The notes beneath the pieces were generated by a model. The model had not been told where the DNA came from. It searched no databases and saw only the letters and a list, made by a program, of their open reading frames with translations. From assembly GCA_028023455.1 (NCBI GenBank), contig JAQFVV010000021.1:2532351-2596350 (forward strand): a stretch of 64,000 nucleotides of DNA. Direction: 5' to 3'. Shown here piece after piece: positions 22,527 through 32,734 of this stretch (position 1 is the first letter of the stretch; each line of letters starts with the position of its first letter). The position numbers and the translations under genes are program-made. Origin of the DNA: Epiperipatus broadwayi (lineage: Eukaryota; Onychophora; Udeonychophora; Euonychophora; Peripatidae).

Positions 22527-23894
22527 ATGTTAACCTATCATTTAAGGCATTATGGATAACTTTTATAAGTCTTAATTGTATTAAAACTCATTTTTATATT
22601 TTATTGTTGGCCTTTAAACCCATCTTTAAGTGTAATTTTACCTTGTATATTAATGAATTAATGTTCAGAGATATTAAGAGCTAAGACTATTTTAATAGAG
22701 ACAATAATATGTCAAAAGTCAATGTTAGAAACTAAGTTTAAATCTTTAATACTGAATATTAATATTTAAATTTCTTGCTTATTAAAATACATTTTAGTTA
22801 AGTTATTTGCTAATAAAATATATTTTTATTAATGCTAAATGTAATAAAGATTTCGTCAATGAGATTGTAAGTTAGTTAATTAAAAAGATAAAGAATTAAT
22901 TTATTGTTAAAAGCTATCAATTTTAAATAAAGGAAGCCTTAGGAAACATGTGTAAGTGTTCTTAAGTATAAATTTTTTATCTTTCACTTTCTTGTTTGCA
23001 ATATTGAAAAATTATTCTCATGTTTCTTTATTTAAAAGTATTTTAAAAATATTCTGAAGGACTTCATATTTATTAAATAGTGTGCAATATTGTTGGAAAG
23101 AGTAATGTAAATGAATGTTTTATTAAAAGTAATATAATTTATTATATTAAATATTTTATTTTAATTGTAATAATTTTTATTTTGTAAATAATTGTCTTAA
23201 AATGTAATATTTTAATTAAACTATCTAGACAGTATGTAAATGAGTTTATTTTTATCTCTGTAATTAATTTTTGAGCAATAATGAATTGTGTTAAGTAGGA
23301 GATAATTTAAATGTGATTTAATCATCAAATTCAGTCACATGATGAGGAGTATCAAAGATACAGACCTGCTCTTGCTTATTTACTTTTTCTTTACTGCTTA
23401 TTTATTTATTATTTTTTAGTTTAATAATTTTTACTAGGGTAGATTTATGTGATTCATAAATAATTTCATTCAGTTTAATTGTTTATAGCAAATTTTTATT
23501 TTATTTAAAAGTTAAACATGTATTTCTAATTTAATTTATCCATAAATGTGAATAAAGCATCTAATAGAGAGATTATTCATTTCTTAAATTTAAATGATCA
23601 CCTTAACCAATTCCATTTATTAAAAAAAGATTGCTTTAGTGACAAAATTATTGTTTACTTTTTCCAGAAGATTACAGTTGATTATACATCATAAGTTTAA
23701 TGCTTAAATTATTTATCTTAAATTCATAAAAAATGATTTAGTATATTAGAATATTCTGAGTGGTCATAAAGTCTTTTATTCTCTCATGATGTTCAAATGT
23801 AATTCTGGTATTTTTCTTTTATTCCAAATTAAGAGTTTTTTTATGTATTTTATTTCAATTAAATTTTTTTATTTTAAATTCATTATTATTATTA
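22526..23894. other. AT-rich DNA without recognised genes
   Basis: No exon-like or repeat-family signal seen. Confidence 0.45.
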
Positions 23895-24365
23895 TTAAAC
23901 CACTAAACATCACATGATCACTATTCTTTATGCATTCACAAGCTATTTACAAAGGCTAAACTCTCCCATACAGTAGCACCTCTCAGTGCAAGTCAGAATG
24001 ATCAATGGATGCAAGAAGGTTTGTGCATAAAATCCTTATATAGTGTCTATTCATCTAATACCCCCTAACTAGTTTCTAGTTTGTGGTTTTTATCAGTGAG
24101 GAGTTTTGGATCTGAGAGCACTGCATCTAAATCTTACGATATAATACAGCCTTCTGGCAGCCACCTAGGATCTAAGATCTAGATGCAGGGCTCTCAGATC
24201 CAAGACTCTTCACTGAAGAAATCCATAAGCTAAAATTAGTCTGGGGATATTGGATGTGTAGGCACTAGATAGGGATTTTATGCACAAATCTTCTGTCATC
24301 CATCGATTATTCTGGCTTATGCACTAAGTGGTACTACTGTATGGAGAGTTTAGTCTCTCTGTATT
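23895..24365. mobile_element. Foldback element FB-A, best palindromic copy
   Basis: Two ~215-bp arms are inverted copies around a ~25-bp loop. The left arm begins at TTAA (23895-23898) then ACCACTAAACATCACATG and runs through 'atcaatggatgcaagaagg', 'gtgcataaaatcc' and 'ggatctgagagcactgca'. The right arm mirrors it ('agatgcagggctctcagatc', 'aggcactagatagggatttt', 'ccatcgattattctggctta') and lacks the last ~45 bp. Five family members (2253, 18148, 23895, 41386, 44837) have their preserved outer end abutting TTAA at the same position. TTAA is the piggyBac-type target, so this is probably a non-autonomous TTAA-targeting element. Confidence 0.8.
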
Positions 24366-26308
24366 ATTATTATCAGTTAGGTAAATATTGTCTTATGGGT
24401 AAGAATATGTTTCCTCATATTTCTACTAGGATTTCATTTATTGCCTAATAATTCTTAAATGAAGGAAAAGAGTAAAGTTTTAATATTACAAATATTTACT
24501 TAATAAGTCCTGAGATTTTAGTATTACACAAATGAAGACTAAAGAAATTGTTGTGTAAAATAAATCATTTTAATAAACAATGTGACACGAAATATAAGAA
24601 ACCTATTAGTCTTTATCAAAATGTTTGAAATATGGATTTGATCATAGCAATGAAAAGCTGATAATGGTTATTAGATGTGATATAACGGGGGGGGGTGTTG
24701 TGAAAAAAAATTTAATATAATATAACCACTCTATGATGTAAGCTTTCATGTTAAGAGCATCTCTGTAATTTGTAAGTGATTAAGAGAATTCTCCTCCTCT
24801 TCAAATTTATTAAATGTTACATATTATATTGATAATATTTATTTATTGGTATTCTTATCCGTATGGCTCTTTGTATTGTGGCATATACCATTGTGATAAA
24901 ATTCGCTCTGAGCTTAGCCCCTAGATACTTTTTATTTATTTTGGGCATTATATCTCAATCACTTTATATTGAAGAAGCTGTTGTGGCTATTATTATAAAT
25001 ACAGTCTCGATAAATTTTTAGTCTATAATATATACACATTAAAATAGACTTGAAATAATAAAAAACCGCAGAGTAAAAACATTTCCATAAGCCTATCATC
25101 GAGAAAACATAATGCACTATACTGTACTTGCCAAATTCAGGTGATAAAGTTTTAATGTTTTTTTTTAATATTCTTATTTATATTTTTATATGTACATATA
25201 TATTTTAAAAAATCTAAAAATTTAGTTTGAAGGGATATTTTCTGGATAATTAAGTTGAATGTCCCAATTTAAATTTCAGACAGAAAAATAGGTTTATTTA
25301 CAACATTTTTTTTAGATCGTTTGAGATAATTTTTTCCGTTTGTATAAATTTATTTGATTCAACTTATGATTTCTGGTCAAATTTTCTTTTTGCAAGCAGG
25401 AAATTCACTACTTATTAATTTAGCATTTTCAAACATCCCATTACATAGAAATTAACTAACAATTCTGCAGTGATTGATAAAAAAAAAAGTAAATCCCAGC
25501 CTGATTGGCAATTTATTTAGCCAATGACAGCTGGCATTGTAAATTCCATACATCTATAATTTTTAATCTAGTTGTAAGATATTTAAATATATATAAGTGA
25601 CAAAATACATAAACCATAGGGAACTGTATAACTACATTTCGGACTAATTGTTACCTGACCATCTAATGAAGTATAATTTTATATAAATCTGTGTAATTAA
25701 TTCCATACTTGTAAATAAATGTAAAATATAAAGTCTTTATTACAAAAAAAAACTTAAAAAAAAAAAGAAAGGTAAACAGAAAGTATGATTTATGAGATTT
25801 TCAATTGCTTTTTGGTGAATATTTTTATTCTTTTTCTTCCACATGCGGGCATCTGGATGGCGTATAATCTGAGTACTTAAAGCATTCTAAGGTTATATTT
25901 TTTACTTTCAGTCAATCAGCCCATATTCAATTTAATTAAGTATTAATATTGGTTACAAATAAGAATATTGATATGTTCTCTTTCAGTAAAATCAACTTTC
26001 ATGGCCTTCCTTGGAACCGACTAATTCTCATTGAACCACTGTTAATGTAGAATAGTTTTCCACTTGGATGTTGAGCATTGTGTTTGAGTATTTGTAAATA
26101 ATTTTGAATTAAGAAGTAAAAAAGGGATCGACAACTGATAATTGCCAAGTGTAGTTAGTAATGTTGTCACTTTCAGTTGTTTAATGAAATAGTAGATAGA
26201 CTTGAGAGCTAAACATTAATGAACTGAAGCTCAAGCTATCTAGTCAGGTGTTTAATGGTTACATGACTTTCTTCTAACTATTTATTACTTTAAACTTTTA
26301 CCTAAAGC
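24366..26308. other. AT-rich DNA without recognised genes
   Basis: Contains an isolated G9 run (24687-24695) but no exon-like segment with convincing splice sites. Confidence 0.4.
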
Positions 26309-26592
26309 TGAAGAGTTGTGAGTTGGAATAGTTTGAAGCCTGTCCAAGATTGGCTATCTTGATATAAAGCTGAGCATTGATTATATACATGTGTGAGGAT
26401 AGTAATCTAGACCAACTGATGATTGCTGGTTTAGCATGAAATACGTATATTGGTGATTATTTATCTTTTCAACATGTGTGTGATCAGGTGGCTCAGCAGT
26501 ATGAAATGGCACCAAGAGTTTTCGTGTGAAAGTTTGAATTCGAATCCCGCATATATTACATATATTAAATGCAAGTTTAATCCTGTACAATG
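26309..26592 (+). mobile_element. HR repeat (hammerhead + tRNA-like module), single + copy
   Basis: In order: a body segment ('gagttggaatagtttgaagc', 'gctatcttgatataaa'), a hammerhead core (26402-26460), a ~27-nt spacer, a tRNA-like module with A box GTGGCTCAGCAG (26488-26499) and B box GAATTCGAATCC (26536-26547), then a short tail ending 'tgtacaatgtattaa'. The A-to-B spacing is tRNA-like. Unlike ordinary SINEs the tRNA-like part is at the downstream end. Confidence 0.7.
26402..26460 (+). ncRNA. Hammerhead ribozyme-like motif (type I, minimal stem III)
   Basis: CTGATGA (26416-26422), stem II TGCT/AGCA (26424-26427 with 26433-26436), GAAA (26438-26441), two-pair stem III (A26441-U26448, U26442-A26447), predicted cleavage after A26449. 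Stem I is UUGGU (26450-26454) with ACCAA (26411-26415), then GATTAT with GTAATC outside a 3-nt bulge. The pair beside the core (10.1-11.1), normally G-C, is T/T here, so activity may be reduced. Confidence 0.6.
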
Positions 26593-26938
26593 TATTAATC
26601 TATACTGATATTGAAAAAAGAGCTGACACAATATAACATCTGAAGGTTAATTATCTTTTTATTTATACAAAACAACAATATGTATTTTGAAATGTACATA
26701 TATATATATATTGAAATGAAATACCGTATTTCATTCATTTCATGGTCAGCCATGTGATATTTTACATGATAGTGTACTGGTCTTTACTTGTGAGAATGTC
26801 TAATAAAAATAACAGTACAAAAATCTTAAAGAAAATAGAAATATCTTAAAGTAAAGTATTAAAAGTAATAATAATAGTTAATATTAAAATTTTATAAAGA
26901 ATTATTAAAAGTCATATTTTAAAATAAATATGAATAAT

Positions 26939-27007
26939 GTAATATGTTTATTATAAGAGATAGCCGTGAGGAAACGCAGTCCCGGTAATATGTTTATTAT
27001 AAGAGAT
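26939..27007. repeat. 23-bp direct duplication around a GC-rich 23-bp filler
   Basis: Identical 23-bp AT-rich repeats (26939-26961, 26985-27007) flank a 23-bp sequence (26962-26984, beginning AGCCGTGAGGAAACG) that is far more GC-rich than anything nearby. It looks like a tiny captured insert with a target-site-like duplication. Confidence 0.75.
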
Positions 27008-28014
27008 TAAATTTAAAAGAAACTAAATAATAAATTGTATAAACTAGATTAGAGCTATTTTTCTTATCAAGGATTAAAAAAATAGAATACTTAAAACAAT
27101 GTATGTCTAAAATTATATTTGGCAAAGAATGTATAGCAGAATAATCCAATTAAATACACTAATGTTAAACAAAATAGATTTTAAGTTTCATTAATTAATT
27201 TACAATCTGGTTTAAATAAATAGATTAAAAATAAGGTAATTACAGGATTAAGTCTGGTTTTAATTTTAAACTTGCATTTTACTTTTAGAGACGGAGATTT
27301 GAACACTAAATAAAAATTCAGTATATTAAATAATTATAGTGTTTTAAAAATTCATGTTATTAAAATAAATTAAGATCATCAAGGTGTTTCAAATATGAGG
27401 TCAATAATATATATAGAGAGAGCTAGGTTTACTTGAAATTATCAGTATTGATTCTTGCTTTACTTAGTCTTCATTGAATAATCATTATGATGACTAAAAA
27501 AGAAAAAAACCCAACCAGTTATCAATTATGACTTTGAATCTATGCTGATAAATGGGATAAAACTATTTACTCTATATGCAGAAAAAAATGCTTAACGTTA
27601 AATAATTCCAAAATGCATTTTAGACTGATCTATATGTTAGAGGAGAGGAATTCCCACCTGCCTATGAAACTAATAAGACAATATAGTGACTTGGAAAAGA
27701 CAGAAAATTGTTAATAAAATAAATCAATTAATGCATCTCATTGGGGTGAAAATATTAGCCCATGGAAAAATCCTCACAAAGAATTGTAGAAAAAATCCTA
27801 ATTACCAAACATTATACTATCGTTTGATATTTATGCTTACTTTTAAAAAAAATCATTCGTTAGACTGGTATTTTAAAGCACTAACCATTTTAAGTTTTAT
27901 TTTAAGATAACTTTTTAAAATATATTAATTATAACCAGCTACATTTTATTAGGTATAAAATATTTATATGTATATAAAAATATTGATTTATTGACTAAAG
28001 GATAAAGGGAATGG
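27008..28014. other. No gene recognised
   Basis: AT-rich. A ~250-bp stretch near 27480-27720 has somewhat protein-like triplets but several stops and no recognised family. Confidence 0.4.
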
Positions 28015-28812
28015 TTTGGCAGCATATATCATCATCATCAACCATTATCAATCCACTGCAGGCTGAATGTCTCTCCAAGTTCAGTCCATCTTTTCCTATA
28101 TTTAGCTTCTCTTCTTCACATCACCCCTGCACATTTTCTTATTTCATCCATCCAAAACACATATGGTTTCTTTCTGGGTCTTTTACAATCTCTTGGAATC
28201 CAGTTCAAAATTTTAATTGTCCATCCATTATCATCTCGTTCAGCAATATGTCCAGCCCAACTCCACTTCAGTCTTTTAATTTTTTCAATGAAGTCAGTAA
28301 CACCTGTTTGTTCTCTTACCCAGACATGGCATTTTCGATCTCTTCTTGTTACTTCCGACATGCATCTCTCCATAATTCTTTGAGTGGCCTGAAGTCTCTA
28401 TATTGCTCTTCTATTAAGTGTCTAAGTCTCAGATCTGTAAGTAAGAACTGGCAAAACATATTAGTTAAAAACTTTCCTTTTCAAACACATAGGCACATTT
28501 CCTTTTAGTATCAAGTTATTTCTATCAAAAGCACTCCAAACAGTTTAATTCTATGATTAATTTCATTCATTATGTTTCCATCCATATTAATAATCTGACC
28601 AAGGTATTTGTAACTGTTAAACTTCTTCTAACTCATCATAATCAATCTTTATTTTCATATTTTGAGCAAATCTATTAAACATTACTTTAGTCTTTTTAAC
28701 ATTTATCTTTAGTCCTACTTTCATCTGATAACTCCTGAAACATTTCCTGTAACTTTAAAGCATTATTTTCAAAATCAAATACATCATCTGCAAAATCTAA
28801 ATGACTTAAATA
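28015..28812 (-). pseudogene. RTE-like LINE, RT motif C to 3' end
   Basis: On the - strand: HLDFADDVFDF (motif C, about 28783-28800), LQEMFQELSDES, broken linker, DGNIMNEINHRIKL, then an 85-codon open stretch (28116-28373) with MERCMSEVTRRDRK, KLKWSWAGHIAERDD and RKKPYVFWMDEIRKCAG. It ends in CTGCAGTGGATTGATAATGG and a (TGATGA)n tail, the short-tandem-repeat tail usual for RTE/BovB elements. Frameshifts upstream and a stop after GVM mark it as inactive. It meets another copy head to head at 28812-28830. Confidence 0.8.
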
Positions 28813-28829
28813 ATATACATATGTATATA

Positions 28830-29268
28830 TGCCTATGTCTTTGAAAAGGAAGGTTTTTAATAAACGTGTTTTACTAGTTCTTACATATGGATCTAAGACT
28901 TTGACACTTAATAGAAGAGCAATACAGAGACTTCAGACTACTCAAAGAAGTATGGAGAGATGCATGTTGGGAGTAACAAGAAGAGATTGAAAATGCAATG
29001 TATGGGTAAGAGAACAAACAAGTGTTACTGATCTTATTGAAAAAATTAAAAGATTGAAAGGGAGTTGAGCTGTACATATAGCTAGAAGAGATGATAATAG
29101 ATGGACAATTGAAATTTTAAACTGGATTCCAAGAGATTGTAAAACACCCGGAAAGAGACCACATGTTAGATGGATGGATGAAACAAGAAAGTGTGCAGGG
29201 GTGATGTGGAGAAGATAAGCTAAAGATCGGAAAAAATGGATTGAACTTGAGAGATGGTTGATGATGAT
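28830..29268 (+). pseudogene. RTE-like LINE 3' fragment, + strand
   Basis: Same family in the opposite direction. It starts inside the region equivalent to 'PMSLKRKVFN' and keeps SMERCMLGVTRRD, ARRDDNRWTIEILNWIPRDC, KRPHVRWMDETRKCAGVMWR and the TTGATGATGATGA tail, with in-frame stops. A palindromic ATATACATATGTATAT lies at the junction with the - strand copy. Confidence 0.75.
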
Positions 29269-30412
29269 GATCTAAGTTTAAACCAACTAAAATAAACAAT
29301 AATCATTTTCAATACAAGAAATGAGCACCATGAAAAATATTTATCTTGATGTGTCCAAATATTCAAAGTAATGAGTGCTAGTACAATGATTATAGTTTTA
29401 AATTAAACTGAAGATTATTTAAAATTCGATAAAATTTATTTGTATATGAATTAACACATTAATTACTGTGAATCTGATTTTTTATGAATTAGAACAGATC
29501 ACTAGTGATTGGTTCAAATATACAATACCTATGAGGTGATTTTATTTTTTTTAATTCAAAAGGACCACTTTGTTAATAAAGTTTGAGTTATTAATTGAAA
29601 TTTGGATTTAAAGTGACCACTTTTTAAAATTATCATTATAAGAAAACTGTATTTTTTATAATAACCCCATACTAACTATAAGTATGTGACTAAGTTATGA
29701 AGCTAAAGATTGGAAGAAATGTATTATATTTGTGGTTAGCCATAAGTAGGATTAAATGTCAGGGATTTACTTAATGATGCAATCATATTAGTGTTGTAAT
29801 ATGTCATTAAAAGATGAATGGTTAAAATTAATGGAGATAAACCTTGAACATTTTACAGAAAATGCGATTATTTAATATTTATTTTCCAGAGCATATAGGT
29901 AAATTATAAGTTAAAAGATAGTTGAAAAATGATTATCAATTAAATCATTATTGGTCAATTAAATTTAATAGATTAAATTATAATTATAAAGATAATTAAA
30001 TTATAAAGAAAATATTTAAGCACTAAAAGTATATTACCAATTCTTATGGTATAGTCGGTAATGGAAATATGTTTAAGGTAAACAAAAATTATATATTTTA
30101 TGACAACTACAATCACTCTAAATAAACTATTATTTTATTTGTTTTAATAAAATATGTTTAACTTCTTATATATATGATTGTCTAGTCTGTATATCAATGT
30201 CCATTTCATCAGAAGTAGCTCATATTATATATGATTTGGTCAGATATTGCAAATAGTGGTAGGGCGGTTGTCATTATCATCACATATTAAGGAACAACAT
30301 TTCCGAATTCTACTAAAATATATAAAGTATATGTGCATGCATATTTCGTCAAAGTATTATCAGATGGAGTCCAAAACAATTTAATTATACCAAGCAAACC
30401 ATTACAACATAT
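29269..30412. other. AT-rich DNA without recognised genes
   Basis: Nothing gene-like or repetitive was identified. Confidence 0.45.
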
Positions 30413-30484
30413 TATAATTTTATAATTTGTCTTCTTATACTTGATAAGTATCCTCTTAAGCTAATCTCTATATATCTGACATCT
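30413..30484 (+). repeat. 72-bp direct repeat, left copy
   Basis: Matches 31135-31206 with 4 differences by eye (starts TATAATTTTATAATTTG). It flanks the inverted HR pair on the left. Confidence 0.85.
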
Positions 30485-31130
30485 CAGACTTTCAAGCAAC
30501 TTTTAACTATCTCATACTACTGATACACATGACCACACACATGTAGGAAAGATAAACAATCACCAATATACATATTTCGTGCTGAACCAGCACTCATCAG
30601 TTGGTCCAGATTATCATCTCTCATATATAATAAGTGCTCAGTTTATTTTAAGATAGCAAATCTTTATACTTTAATGAACAGTCTCAGCCATTTATATCAT
30701 TGAAAATCTGATGATAGAATGCCCAAATCCCATGCTGCTGTCAATATTGTTGTTATGCCCATGTATAACAATGGATTTAAATGGATACTGTCCTATATAT
30801 GATGGATCAAAGTGATTTTAGGTCAACATTAGCATAACAACAATATTGGCATCAGCATAGGATTTGGGCATTCTATCATCAAATTTTCAATGGAATGGAT
30901 GGTTGAAGAATTGGAGGTTGGAATAGATTGAAGCCTGTCCATTAAAATATAAAGATTTGCTATTGATGATGATAATCAGAACCAACTAATGAGTGCTGGT
31001 TCAGCATGAAATACATATATTGGTAATTATTTATCTTTGCTACATGTGTGTGATCATGTATATCAGTAGTATGAGATAGTGTGGATAGTTGAAGGTTGCT
31101 TGAAAGTCTGAGTTCAAATCCCCTATATTT
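30485..31130. mobile_element. Inverted pair of HR repeats (foldback with two hammerheads)
   Basis: The - strand copy (30485 to about 30705) and + strand copy (about 30878-31125) face outward around a centre that is itself imperfectly palindromic ('tagaatgcccaaatccca' mirrored by 'tgggcattctatcatc'). Both arms carry the tRNA-like module at the outer end (B boxes at about 30480-30490 and GAGTTCAAATCC at about 31110-31121) and a hammerhead inside it. The - arm ribozyme is intact. The + arm has CTAATGA in place of CTGATGA (about 30985), which should inactivate it. Confidence 0.75.
30551..30616 (-). ncRNA. Hammerhead ribozyme, complete core (type I, minimal stem III)
   Basis: Read on the - strand. 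Stem I 3' strand: AUAAUC, bulge UGG, ACCAA. Core CTGATGA (30600-30594). Stem II GUGCUG-GUU-CAGCAC (30593-30579, 6 bp with the canonical G-C next to the core). GAAA (30578-30575). Stem III: 2 bp (A30575-U30568, U30574-A30569) with a 4-nt loop. Cleavage triplet AUA ending at 30567. Stem I 5' strand: UUGGU (30566-30562) then GAUUGU. Every invariant core base is present. Very short stem III is characteristic of hammerheads in Penelope elements, retrozymes and some SINE-like repeats, which often act better as dimers. Activity is inferred, not shown. Confidence 0.8.
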
Positions 31131-31134
31131 ATAG

Positions 31135-31206
31135 TATAATTTTATAATTTGTTTTCTTATACTTGATAAGTATCCTCATAAGCTAATCTCCATATATCTG
31201 TCATCT
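31135..31206 (+). repeat. 72-bp direct repeat, right copy
   Basis: Partner of 30413-30484, flanking the HR pair on the right. It is far longer than a typical target-site duplication. Confidence 0.85.
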
Positions 31207-31629
31207 TAAATAAATAACTTATATGATTATTTTTACTTTCTTGTCTTTAAAATATTAAAAAAAATTTTTTAGACTTAAAAGCCGTTGTTAAGTCTCAGAA
31301 TTGTGTTTAAAATCTAATTGTGTCAGATCTAAAGTTGATATTGTCATATGCAGTGCCGCTTTAATGTTCAGCTAAGAAAATTTAATGTCGTGAAATTTAA
31401 AAATGAAAGATTTGTCCTAAAGCAATTGAATTCGGTTATCTTGAGAAAAACTTCAGAAAAGTGTTTTTGACAGATTTTTTCTTTCAAAGCTGTTTTAAAA
31501 AAGAAACAGCATAAGAGTTTCTAAACTTATAAAAGAGGTATCTATCAATAGAATGAATACAGACAAATAATCAAAGGGGACACAATTGATTGAGAATATA
31601 GAAGAATTTTAGTGTAAAACAAAAGTTAT

Positions 31630-31690
31630 AATAATCTTTAAATAGTCCACTGCAGATCAAAGGCTAGCCCACAGCACTCCATACAAGTAC
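31630..31690 (-). repeat. SINE/LINE 3'-end relic
   Basis: 'tagtccactgcagatcaaagg' matches the LINE-like end of the SINE at 22110 and the LINE terminus at 28045. No tRNA-like head is seen nearby. Confidence 0.4.
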
Positions 31691-31766
31691 AGAAGTGAAC
31701 AAAGCATAGGTTGCCAAAATAATCACTTATCAGGTCACTGAACTTAACATTTTCTATTTGTAATTA

Positions 31767-32041
31767 ACAGTTTAGATAAAAATCATTACCATTTACTAAC
31801 CAATAATTGAGTACTGATTGTTTTGGGTTGATTTCCAGAAAGAATTCTATAAGTTTATAGCATGCAAAATTGTCAAGTTTCATCTGACAGTGATTTCTTT
31901 ATATTTAACACTTTAGTTAAAAATCACTAGATACCTATTTACTGATCAATAATTGAATGTTAGTTGGTTTAGCTATGAGGTGGCTACCAGAAAGAAAATC
32001 CATACCATATAAAATCACCAAATTTTATCTGACAATGATTC
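31767..32041 (+). repeat. Tandem duplication, ~140-bp unit, two copies
   Basis: Units near 31767-31897 and 31908-32041 share 'tttag-taaaaatca', 'tttact-a-caataattga', 'ccagaaag-a-t-cata', and 'tcatctgacagtgatt'/'ttatctgacaatgatt'. Confidence 0.6.
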
Positions 32042-32272
32042 AAGTACTAAATCAATACTATGGCAATGAGAAATTCTAAGCACTATCCTACAAGACCTTT
32101 CAAGATAGATTATATGGTGGATTTTTCAAAAAGTCATATGGCATATTAGCATATAGTATTTAACTTAACATAAAGTTCTATTAAGTTACTAAGCAGTTTT
32201 TTAAAAACGCAATTGTCTCGTCTTGCTTTTAAGTCCACCACAGCTATACTAGACTAAATTGCTCAGGCTTAA

Positions 32273-32316
32273 GTGTGTGTGTGTGTGTGTGTCTGTGTGT
32301 GTGTGTGTGTGTGTGT
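32273..32316. repeat. (GT)n microsatellite
   Basis: About 22 GT units with a single interrupting C. Potential Z-DNA former. Confidence 0.9.
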
Positions 32317-32734
32317 ACAATATGACAGGAAAGAACGATATGTGATGGTTTGTCAGAAACAATTAATAAAGAAATAAAATATAATTTGTTTTATTTATTT
32401 AAAAGTTTTAAATTGATCTTTTAAAATGTAAAGAAAAGTCACAGTTTTGTAAATTATATTATTTACTTTTTCTGTAACCTATAGAGTAACACTATAAAAA
32501 TTAGATTGATAAAATGCCTAAGAGTGGTTTCAGTAGTTCAAAACATTTTACAACAGATTTGACATTATAGCAATTCTATTAATGGGGCAGTTAATATTTG
32601 TTATAATCACACGATGTTAGTTCAATTTTAATCAGGTATACAAGGTGATATAGAAGGTAGAGGTGATAAAAATGCTCTGATTGTGGAAAGGTTCCCATTC
32701 CATCATAATCTTTTATTTAGCCACTTACAACTAC

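Noticed and set aside
21721-22684. Frames containing long Ile-Tyr repeats
   Set aside because: Translations of (TA)n arrays.
24687-24695. G9 run as a possible G-quadruplex
   Set aside because: A single G run without partner tracts nearby.
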